This document shows, one piece after another, positions 37,701-49,700 of a stretch of DNA of 64,000 nucleotides. The notes beneath the pieces were generated by a model. It ran no database searches, was not told the DNA's origin, and worked only from the letters and a program-made list of their open reading frames with translations. Both the position numbers and the translations under genes were made by a program. The DNA lies in NCBI GenBank assembly GCA_016647705.1, contig CM028328.1:38168501-38232500 (forward strand), written 5' to 3'. How positions within the stretch are numbered: position 1 is the first letter of the stretch; every line of letters begins with the position of its first letter. This DNA is from Eucommia ulmoides (Eukaryota > Streptophyta > Magnoliopsida > Garryales > Eucommiaceae).

Positions 37701-40700
37701 CCAATCAACACTATTCGGTAGTCCCAACGCCGTTTTCACTTGCTTTCCTCTATTATTCACATCACCTTCCTCTCCTACACCATCAATATCTCTATAAAGA
37801 AATTTGTACATTTCATCTTCATCCTCTAAACGATCAAAAGCTTTTTCAAATTTGATTGCTCTCTCTAGCATGAAATATGTTGAATTCCATCTAGTTGACA
37901 CATCTAGACAAACTTGACTTTTACAGTCGACGCCTTCTTTATCTGCGCACATCTTAAATTTTGCCATTCTAGATGGTGAGCTCCTTACATATCTTACCGC
38001 ACCTCGGATTCTAATGATTGAGTTGTCCATTTATTTTAAACCTTCACACACTATGAGATTTAAAATATGGGCACAACATCTCATGTGAAGAAATTCATGC
38101 TCAAGAACAATTCCCCGCCTATATTTTGTATTCTTTTTCAAAAAATGAATTACCCCGTTGTTAGAACTTGCATTATCAACGGTTAAGGTGAGAAATTTGT
38201 CTATACCCCACTCAAACAAACATGATTCAACTTCTTTGCCAATAGTCTCCCCCTTGTGACTTGAAACTAAACAAAAATTTAAAATCTTTTTATTTAGTTT
38301 CCAATCACTATCAATGTAATGAGCAGTTAGACACATATAATTCAAGTTTTGCAAAGAAGTCCAAGTGTCTGTGGCAAGGCATATTCTTTGTCCTTTCAAC
38401 AACTTTTTTAATTTCTTCTTCTCATTTCCATATAGATCAACACAATCTCCAGCTACGGTTGTTCGACATGGCATTCTAACCCATTTCGGTTGAGCAACTT
38501 CCATTAATTCTCTAAACCCCTCATTCTCGACAAACTTGAATGGCAACTCATCAACAATTATCATTTTGGCAAGTGCTTTCCTACAATTATCAACACTAAA
38601 GCTCCAGGGCACAAGTTGATTGACACCCTCATCACTACCAGCTTTTGGTTTGAAACTTAATATTGTTTGACCCTTAGGTAGCTCTCTTTCATTATTTTTC
38701 TTACATTGAATATTAGCATGAGTTAACATTGTCGAAGTACCATGTTTCTTAGAATCACAAAAATAAGTTTCTCCGCAATGGTTACAAGCATCCCTACGTG
38801 AATCAGTACATCCAGGTTGTTGCTTTATCATAGTAAAGTGTTTCCAAACCACTGAACGCTTTCTTTTAGAAGGATTTGGTGAAAGTTCATCATTAATCAA
38901 GTTTGTAGAAGGTTTATCATTCACATTACTTATCCCATTATTGGGCACAAGATTCACATCACAATCAGAACCCTCTATTATGTAGCTAAAAACATTCAAC
39001 AACAACAACAAAAGAAAAAGAGTTTCAATATCTTTGGACAACAAAAATATTCAGATCAACCACATTAATTTATAAAGACAAATATTAAACAACAGATTTG
39101 CAGTATTCAGATCAACCACATTAGTGTTTCAGCTGTCCTATTTCTACTTCCAGATTAGCAAAAACGTTTAGCAACCAGATTAGCAAAAAAAAAAAACTCA
39201 GATCAACCAGAATATCAGATCAGATCAAATTAAACATAATACATAAACAAAAACGTTTCAAACTTGTACCTGTAGTGTCTATGCAGTTGGTGAGAGCCTC
39301 AACCAAATCGTGCCCTAATTTAATTGTGTAATCGTGCCCTAATTTCGAGTAATCGTGCCCTAATTTAATCGTGTAATCACTTCATTTCGAGTAATCGTGC
39401 CCTAATTTAAAAACGTTAACTCGTGAACACACACCAATAGGGAAGACGATCACTTGTACCTGTAGTGTCTAGGCTGCTAGTTGTGGCAGGGAAGACGATC
39501 GTTTGCTCGCCGAGACAATTGTTTGCTCGCTGTGAAATGGTCTCACAATCACAACTGAGAGTGAAGACAGAGAGTGAAGATAGCTGTAGTGTCTATGCAG
39601 TTGGTGAGAGCCTCAACCAAAATCGTTGTCAGCAATTCGCCCTAAAAAGATTTACAATACCAAAAAAATCGTAAGTTTAAGATAAAAAAAGATCACTTCA
39701 TTTCGAGTAATCGTGACCTAATTTAAAAACATTAACTCGTGAACACACACCAACAGGGAAGACGATCACTTGTACCTGTAGTGTCTAGGCTGCTAGCTGT
39801 GGCAGGGAAGACGATCGTTTGCTTGCCAAGACAATCGTTTGCTCGTTGTGAACTGAGAGTGAAGACAGAGAGTGAAGATAGCTGAGAGACAAGGGAGTTT
39901 TCGGAGAGCGGCTGCGAAATGGTCTCTCATCCGATCAACGAGCATATATAGTGGGTGTATCTAGGGTTTGGAATTACTGTAGCAAAACGACGTCGTTTCA
40001 TCAAGTTCGGATCGGATCGGGTGTGATCCAATCCGTATGTTGCAGACCCGCCCACCGATTCGGAATATTTGGGCCTGCTTCTTTGTGGGTCGATTCTAAG
40101 ATTACTAATTTATTTCTCAGCGGATCGGGCCTATTTCGGGCGGGTTCGGATCGGCCCATCGGTTTTCGGGCTTTTTGCACACCCCTAATATGTACACACC
40201 CCTTCTTCCTAAATGTACACCCCTACTAAAAAAAAATCCACGTTATTTTGCTATTTTACTCTACTGTAAAATAACTTTTAACTTTTTTTTTTTACCCCTC
40301 TTATTTTCAGGAACATTCAATAACCCCCGTTTTGCCCCGCCAGTCCCAACCCTGTTCCTCGTTCTCTCTCTCCTACATCTTCTTCTCTTACTCTCATCTC
40401 TCTCTCTCTCTATATATATACACACACTAATATATACAAACACATACTACACACACACACACACGGAATCCACAGATCAGAGCTTTGGTTTGTAGATCCG
40501 AGCACGGATCCGCAGTTTTGAGATTGGATCTCCATATCCAAGCTCGGATCTGCGGATCCCATGGAGAGGCTTGGGAAGGGGGTGATTGTAGGAAAAAAGA
40601 AAAATAGAAAAAGAAAAGAAAGCCCTTGGCGAAAACAACTGGCGATATCTTATTGCCTAGGAAGAAAGAGGGAAGAAAGTGTAGAAGTACAAAATGTTAA

Positions 40701-43700
40701 AGGGATGTATGTGTTATTAATTTAAAGGGTAAAATAGTAATGGAATTAAATAATTTTGTAAAGGGGTGAAGGTTTGGCAAAAAGGGGTGTACATTTAGAA
40801 GCACACCCAATATGATGTTAGTAAAAGTTGAAAAGTTGAAAGCAACAATAGAAGGAAGAATATGATTGAATTCCTGGCAAGGTTTAAAATATCAGCTGTT
40901 ACGTTACGTAATGGCCGATTCATACCAGAAATTGACCCCTCTGATACCGTTACACGGCCGATACCGGAGTTTAGGGACGATTCGCACCGTATTGGGCCGT
41001 TAACGGCCATTACTGAGAGGCGTAACGGCCGTTATGGCTGGGTTTCAGCTTTCTTCAGAGTTCAGACCGAGACCCATGTAATTGAGGAGAGGAGAATCTT
41101 TTCAGCTTTCTTCAGTAGATTCCTCCATATAATTGAAGAGAGGAGAAGAAAAAGAAAGTAGAAGACAAAAAAACTTACTGATTCACAGAAAACCAAATAG
41201 CTCGTCGCCAAAAGATGAAAAATCCGTTGCCAAACCCTAACATCTCGTCACCGAACAAAGCTCTCGTCGTCGCCATCGCAGTCGTAGCTCTTCTTCGTTG
41301 CGTCGCTGCTCGGTCCATCCGTTTTTGTTCTCTTTCTCTCTCTCTCTCTCCATCTGATTTGGGTAATTGGTTTGGGAATAAAATTGGATTATAGCAATTT
41401 TACTAACTTCTATTTGTATATGGTTTACAATTTAGTCCTAAACTTTTCTTTACATGGTTTACAATTTAGTCCTAAAGTTTTCTAACTTCTATTTTTATAG
41501 CATTTTTTTTGTCCCTAATTTGTTCATTTAAAAAATAATAAGTGTAGAACAATTTTTTTTTTTTTTTTTGAATTCAACTACATCAATATCATCTAGTATG
41601 CTAATTGATTATATATATGTGTGTGATTATTTATGACATTATACATATAACTATATATATATAATGGTTAATTTAGTGTTAATTAGCTTTAATTGATTTT
41701 AGTAAATAGTATGAATTAAATTTGTGTATGTAAATTGCAGAAAATTAAAATGTAACTCTTTTATTATGTTTGTGTAATATATTTTTATTAAGTATTGTGT
41801 GCATCATCTTATTCTTTTAAGATTGTTCAGTACGATGGCTTTTCGTCTTTTTTTCATGTCTTTATTGTGTTGTATATAACCCTAAAATGCCATGATATCT
41901 ATTATAATGTGTTAATTAAGGGTTAAATGAGTAAAACAATTGCTATTATTGAGTTTTTGAGGATATTCTGGTGATTTTAAAAAATTCAAGACCGTTATGG
42001 CCGATTCTCGTTACGGGCAGGTCGATACTTCCGATACCATTACACAACGACCGTTACCGTTATGTAACCCGATACTGCGATTTAAAACCTTGATTCCTCG
42101 TGCTAGGAAATTATTCTTTTCCAGGTAATAAACAATTTGTCGGATATTTGACAACTTTATTCTTTTGCTCATGTCAATACCTTTCTGGAACAAGGTTTTG
42201 TTCTTTTCATTTGGGGGGAGAGGGGGTGGGGGGTGGGGTTCGGAGAGGTGCACAAGTAGAATAGAATTCCATTACGTCCTGCCATTTTAACGACATTAGA
42301 GTTAGTTTACACATAGAAAATGATCACCGTTTCACTTTGGTTTGAGGTTGTAGTGGGGCAGTATTACATGATACATGCATGATGCACACATATCAGTCCA
42401 AATCCGACTTCCGTCAAAAAACTATATCAGACTAAGTATCTTACAAAACCATCTAATTAATGCTATAATGCTTTTTCATTTGGATGTCATTTAATTATTA
42501 ATAACCTATTTATGATTCATTATTTTTTGACGGTATTAATCTGACAGAACATTCTCACAAGTGATATTTTGCAGCAATGGTGGGCCGATATTTGGACATA
42601 ATAGTATTGATAAAGAAAATGAATTGTGGTCTTCTTCAAATGATTTGACTACTAGCTCGGAAAAGTTTATTCCTTTGTCCATGGACTCCTCAGGTTTGGG
42701 CCTAGGTGCACTGAAAAGTACGTCTGAGAATTTTGAAGTCAAAAGAGAATATTTTCTACATCAAGACCATTTTGGCTCTGAGAATGTCAGTGATGTCACA
42801 GTGCATGCACCACAAAATTTACATGCAAGCCTGGATAGAACTGCTGGACGAAGAAATAAGTTGTTAATGAAGGACAAGGTAAGAAACAGTAAATTAATCT
42901 ATTCTGCCCCATCCCTATATTTTTTTCTCTCAACAGGTGTGTGAAAACGATGAGCGGAAACTGCAATAACAAATCATTCTCCCCAATCAAACTGGGGCAG
43001 GTTTTGCGTTATTTGACTCGTCTTAGCTCATTCTAGGGCAATCTACTCTCTTTGATTAGATATCAAGTCTTTTCGTGGTTTTTTCTTCACATACGTTTTA
43101 GATCTTCGACTTGCTGTTGTGCTATCTATCACCTATGGTAAATCATTTTATCTCATAGATCGTATATAGGTCTTGTCCTCACATGAGATGGCGATCTTAG
43201 TCGATATATATGTGTGTATATATCGAGTTAGAGCTGTAGCGATGAGTGCTACAGATGGTCTAACGAGAGGAATGGAAGTGATTGACACGGGAGCTCCTCC
43301 AAGTGTTCCGGTTGGTGGAGCGACTCTCGGACGAATTTTCAACGTGCTTGGGGAGCCTGTTGATAATTTAGGGCCTGTAGATACTCGTATAACATCCCCT
43401 ATTCATCGATCTGCACTCGCCTTTATACAGTTAGATACAAAATTATCTATTTTTGAAACAGGAATTAAAGTAGTAGATCTTTTAGCCCTATATGTGTGTG
43501 TGTATTTTTGTCAAGAGATTTATTCAAATACCAAAAACAGGGGGGACATTAAGCTAAAACCCTGAAAACAATAAACAATCAAATAATGAATGAATGAATC
43601 AACTATGGTAAACTTTCAGTTTCCTAAAATTTGGAAAGTGAAGCCTGCCTATTCTCAGGGCCCCTCCAACGGAAGGAAGAGCAAACTGAGAAGTTATTAA

Positions 43701-46700
43701 ACAAAGCTTCAACTCCAGCCTCCAAGCTTAGCCAAGCCATCAACCACCGTACTCGCTTTTCTGGAGCAGTGAGAGATATGCCCATGAATAAGAGAGAACA
43801 TTTTCTAAAATACTAGCAATACCATTGGTAAGTCTCCAGGGAACACTGTGCTTATCTTTATTAGCGAACTAGCAGCAGATTATCATATTCAAACCAACCA
43901 CGATACCACCCAAAAGCAGCACAAAATTTAACAGCCTTTTGAAGAGCCAACTCCTCTGCGAACAAGCCAGTACTCACACCCAAAGGCTAGGCACTGCAAA
44001 GAGCAACTCACCTGCATTGTTCCTGAACACATCCCCACCCCCTATGTTGCCTGGGTTTCCTATAGCACTACCATCAACATTAACCTTGCTGCCCCGATGT
44101 ACCGATGGCTGCCAAAACACCAAAATGAAATGAGAAAACCCGAGTAGTGACTGTTAAAGGGTATTTATGTCTGTCCTGTATTATTTAGGATTTCCTGTAC
44201 GGTTTAGGATTTCTTGTATGGTTTCCTAATTTCTATTATAAATAGAGGGAAAAGCTAACACAATAGTTAAGCCTTCTCATTCTTTTCGTATCATCTTCTT
44301 AATTTAACATTGTATCAAGAGCAGATTATGGGAGATTAATTCCAAATGATCTGTTCAACCATTCCGTTTTTTTTTTCTCGTCTTACCTATTGTCCGTACG
44401 CAAAAAGAAAGGTTGATACCCTTGCCGCTATCAGTCGTCGCTTCAGCCCAGAAGCCCTTGTTGACGCCTACCAATCACCTAGATCAGGTGTCGTCCACAC
44501 CATTCTGAGCCTCGCCACCATCGCCCAGGCCATTTTGAGCCTCCACCACCATTGTCGTCCAAAACAGAGCCTTCACCACCATCGCTGACTAGATCCGCTA
44601 CTTGCAACCCAAGTCCACAGCCTTACCATCATCGCCTTCCACCATCGTCGTCGCCTACGTCTCATCTGACGTCCCCGTCCGGTGCCGCTGAACCATCGTC
44701 ATTTTTGGCCAGACGATCGTGAGCTCTCTTTGCTTTGTTCTCTATTTACTGTTTTCCATTTAGTTTGTAAAAAAAGAAGAGGTAAAAAAAAAAAAAATGT
44801 CTATTATTTAAGCTCTACACTTGTTCCAGTTTGTTTGTTTGTTTCCCTTGTCAATTTTTTCCCTCCAGTTAGTTGTTGTTGCGACACCGTTTCCTCGAAT
44901 TTCCTGATTCTCGATATTAATTTCGATTCAAAAACAAATTTTAAAACAAATTAATTTTTTTTTGGATTAACATATTTTTGTTAGTTTTGGGAAAAACCTA
45001 ACACAATAATTTCTCAATATTACTACGATCCAATATTCTACGAAACATAACCCAAACTTGTTTTGTAGTTACGGATGTGCTTCTGATACCACTTGATGGA
45101 ATGGTTATTAAAATCGAAAGATTTACGTTGCGGAATTCAAAAAATTTGCACCTATTTAATAATAAAAGTTCCTTAAGCCGAATATTGTTGGATGAAACCC
45201 TATAGTCAATCTTGTATTTATACATTTATTGCTTTTATCTGTAAAACATTTGAATCTCAAGTATAAAGAAAAATATATTTTGATATTATTCTTTAATTGT
45301 ATCAATGTTATTGTAGATCTTGGATATTAAGTTGAAATATTTTAGCTCATTAATGGGGTTAAAAGGCGGATGCCGAAGACATCTGGTAACTTATTTTCTT
45401 AATTATTCCTGTTCGATATTGGATTGTTGAAAGCTGGTCATGAATGATCTATGTTAGTTTGTTTTGTTATTTTCTCTTTCGAAAGTGGTGAGTCTTAAAC
45501 TATTATTATGAGATACTAGAACAACTACAAAGGGACTTATTAGTGTAGTATAGAACCGAATTTGATCATTCTTGATATCCTACTTGGTAGCATTGCTCAA
45601 TATCAGAATAAGATGTCCGAGGAATGATTGTATTTGTGATCTTTTGACTTGAGGTATTATCTTTTGACTTGAGGTATTATATGTTACATGTATGAGTTGC
45701 TATATTTTAATAATATTAAGTGTTGTACTCTATCCACGAGACTTCAAAGGAATTCATTGGGTATAGTGGGACATACATGTGAATTTAAGAGTATGCAAGA
45801 TTGGATCTACGAATTTTAGCTGAGAGTTCCGTGTCCTATTTGATTCAATTTAAAATAATTCACTCAAGCCTCTTGCCAGAGAAGTGTGGCGATTGGGATG
45901 AGATTTCAATTAATGTTACAAGAAATTATATTATCAATCAATATACATATGATTGGACTAGGGATTTCTGACTTTATCCTTTCGGGAACACAAGATAGAG
46001 AGATCGTATGATATGAAAATCAAATCTGGGGGGGTTCTCTTGGTGAAATTTCAACCAACTGAACATGGTTGTGATATGTGGATAAACGTGACTCACAGTT
46101 GGAGGACATGCCTTTGGGGAAAAAGTGTTTTCTCTTGGACGGACAATATTGGAATTGTTTATGTTTTAATCAATTAATTAGTTAGTAAAATAAATAATTA
46201 ATTATTTTCACCACTCAGATTTTCTTATGAACCTAATTGGTTACATACAATGGAAAATAAGGACGGGCAATATTGGAATCGTTTTAGTTTTGATTGATTA
46301 ATTAGTTAGTAAAATAATTAATTAATTATTTTCACCACTCAGATTTTCGTATGAACCTAATGGGTCACATACAATGGAAAATAGAAGTCAAAAAAGTTCT
46401 CGAAAAAAGAAGAAGATAGAAATGCTGAACTTTTGGAAGTTAGGGGGCCAATGTGCGAATACAGAAAAAAGGGGGTCTTGGGTTTTGAATCCTGGACAAA
46501 TTATTTAAAGGGGAGATCACTGTTGGCAGCCCCTAAGCTAGATAATTCGACCAAGTCTCTCAGATTTTCATCTGCCCCCTTTTGTTTTTGTCTGTTCTAT
46601 TGATTTGAATATTACTACCAACAAAATTTAAATCAGATTTTCCTTAGTATCTTGGGATTGAAATACAATTTTTAGAAATCTCAAGATCACTTTTCTTTTC

Positions 46701-49700
46701 TGATTTTTCTGTGTGGTTGCTGTTAGAGGTAAGACAATTATGTTGCTTCTAGGAGAGTTTTTTTCTCTATTTTCAGTACCTTACCATATCAAGTCTCTCT
46801 TGGAAAAGTCTTCTAAAATCACGCCTCGGAACTATCGGTTTTGAGGTTGAAGCACTGGAAGAGGAACATGATATCAAATTAAATGTTATTTAGTTTTTCC
46901 TGTTTTATTTGTTTTGTGGTGATGCGGATAGATCCAGCTTATAGAAACATGATATTAAATTGGGATTTAAATTTTTATATTTCACTGCGTAAATCTAGTG
47001 TTTTTGATTTCCGAATCCTTCAAATATGTCCTTATTAACATATATGAAATAAAAATACATAAAGAATATATTTCAATAAATTCTTTATACCTTTCCCGTG
47101 TGCTTCAACCTCTTAGCTATTAGTTCCTAAGGCGTGATTTGAGAAGCCTCTTAGAACATGTATAACAATGTTCTAAGTATTGGCTGTTACGGTACTACGG
47201 GGTGATTAACTGTTCTTTGGCTGATTCACCACAGAATCTGCCCGTATCGGGCCTGTATCAAGCCATAACAGATGCCTTAGCATAACATCCGTTACGCGCG
47301 ATATAGGCCCATTTCAGACGATATCCTTCCCCATTTCGGCAGCCTAGGTCGTCTCTCCACCTCTCTTCCTAGCAGCTACCCTATTATAGCCACATCCAAG
47401 CCAAATCCGAGCCTTCCAGGCCAATTTCTGCCATATCCAAGCTAATCCAAGCATATTTCTGCCATACCAATTGTAATATGACAATTGATAGTAAAGTTCA
47501 ATTTAGTCTTTTATTATATTTGTGTAATAGTTTTTTCATTAAATATTGTGTGCGTTATCTTATTATTTTAAGATTGGTCAGTACGACGATTTTTTGTCCT
47601 TTTTTATATCTTTATTGTGTTGTATATGTAGTTAAATATCATAATATCTATTATAATGTGTTTATTAAGAGTTAAATGAGTAAAACAATTATTATTGTTA
47701 AGAGTTTTTTAGTATATTCTGGTGATTGTAAAAAATTCACGATCGTTATGGCCGATTTCCGTTACGGACAGCCGATACTCTTAATACTGTTACACCGCGA
47801 TCGTTACCGTTACGTAATCCAATACCATGATTTATAACCTTGCCCGAGAGTGGCATGGATTGATCCCAAAACGAATATGAGTTCGATTCTCTTAGAAGCA
47901 ACACAAATGTCTCACCTCTAAATGTATTCATAAGAATAACTTCGAAAGGATAATGCTTTTAGAATATCTAACTATAGAATTCTAATTCTATGGGAATAGG
48001 GTAACTCAACTTTGATTCTAGGTGGTAATAAGAATCAAGGTTGTAATGCGAATAAGGAAACAAAGGGGTAGGGGGCCAAAATTCACACGGGGGATAGGCA
48101 CTGTAGTGACTTCCCCTGTGTAAGATGTCCAGGGTTAAAACCCTTGTCTCACTTTTTTCTTATTTTACACGTTAGCCCTTGAACTTGTAAATATTTTTAC
48201 ATTACTACCTATTCCTTTTAAACGACTATCCAAATTTCTATTTTCCATTTGTGTGTGACCCATTAGGTTCATATGAAAACTTGGACTATGAAAACAATTA
48301 AACAATTGATCAATCAATTAATTGCAACAATTAATTTTTTCACAGCATCTCCACTGTGAGTCACGTCTGCCAACAAAACATAGTCATATCCAAAGTTTCA
48401 CTAAAAAGGGCCATTGGGGGTAAATATCCGATTGATTCTTTGTTTTTTCTAAAATTTTAAATCACTAATTTGGAAAGGACCAATATACCCCAGTTTAATG
48501 TCATGTGTTGTGCACACAATAACTTTCCCGTCCATTTTGGAGGGAAATTTTAATAGAAAGACTTTCTAAAACCAGATTTATACATAGAGGGTTTAAGTTG
48601 AAACGCAACAAATTAGTGAACCACATGAAAATGTGTCAATACTACATAGAGGGTCTAAAATGGAATTTTCCCTTATTAATAATGTGTTAAAACTTTAAAA
48701 GTAGAAGTGATGTAATTGATTGAAATATGATGTTGAAAAAAAGGGATAATAATGATGTCTTTTTCGAGAATGTGTGGTATAATGGCAAATTTATAAATAA
48801 TAAATGTATAATATTAAAAGTAGGTGATTAGATAGATTGAGTATTGAGAAATTTATTTTTTGAAAGTGTTTTTGAGTTGTGTTGTTAAAAGTGAAAAAAA
48901 GTATTTTTATTTTTTTATAAAACTAAAAACAGCACTTCAATTCTCAACTGAACAACCCCTAAGAAATGGAAATCTAGGGTTTATGATTATTTATATCACG
49001 AATTGGATACAAAAGATGGGATATCTACAAAGTATGGAGACAAGAATTGAATTGTAGTGATTTAGGATGTGTTAGGTGTGTTAAGGATGAGTGGGCGGGG
49101 GGGGGGGGGGGGGGTGGTGATGTAATTGTGATTGGGTCTGGGTGCTACTACGACAAGGGAGGCTGGTGGTAGGTCGGGGGGTGATGAATATGGGTGAAAA
49201 GGTGAAGGAAAGAGGGGGTGGGTGAGAGTGAGAGAGAGAGAGAGAGAGAGATACCTGGGGTGAGTGGGGCCGTGGTAAGAGAGAAAACTTTAGACAAGGT
49301 AAATAATTGATCCTAACCCTCTATTCCTACACAAGTAAATCGCAACCCTTAATTGTAAGGCATTTGTGGAAAAACAGTTTTGTTTTATTAATATAGTTTT
49401 TCTGGTGTTATTAATAGTTCACTTAACCATTCCAACCAAAACTTATATGGCCATAGTTAAAGTTGCTCCATCTAGGGGTGAAAATCGATCGGATCGGTCG
49501 AGGGTAACTGAGATTTTTCGCCGACCCGAAGTGTTTTGGGGGGGTCCAAATCCGACCGACCCCGAACCCCAACAACCGATCATCCAATCGGGTTCGGGGT
49601 CTTCGGGTGCGGGTGGGTTTGGACGGGTTCGGACGGGAGGAACATATCAGAAATTCTAAATAAACGAAGTGGAAGAAAAAAAGCAGCTGTCAATTTTTGG

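Larger units (their letters stand above)
36089..40187 (-). mobile_element. hAT DNA transposon, 4.1 kb, perfect 8-bp target duplication
   Basis: Ends TAGGGGTGTGCA and TGCACACCCCTA, flanked by ATATGTAC on both sides (36081-36088, 40188-40195). Subterminal regions are full of GGGTCGG/CCGAACC motifs. It encodes a ZBED/DAYSLEEPER-like transposase on the - strand. The intact target duplication and few breaks suggest it is one of the younger insertions. It shares the end TAGGGGTG with the 840-bp element at 49473-50312. Confidence 0.95.
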
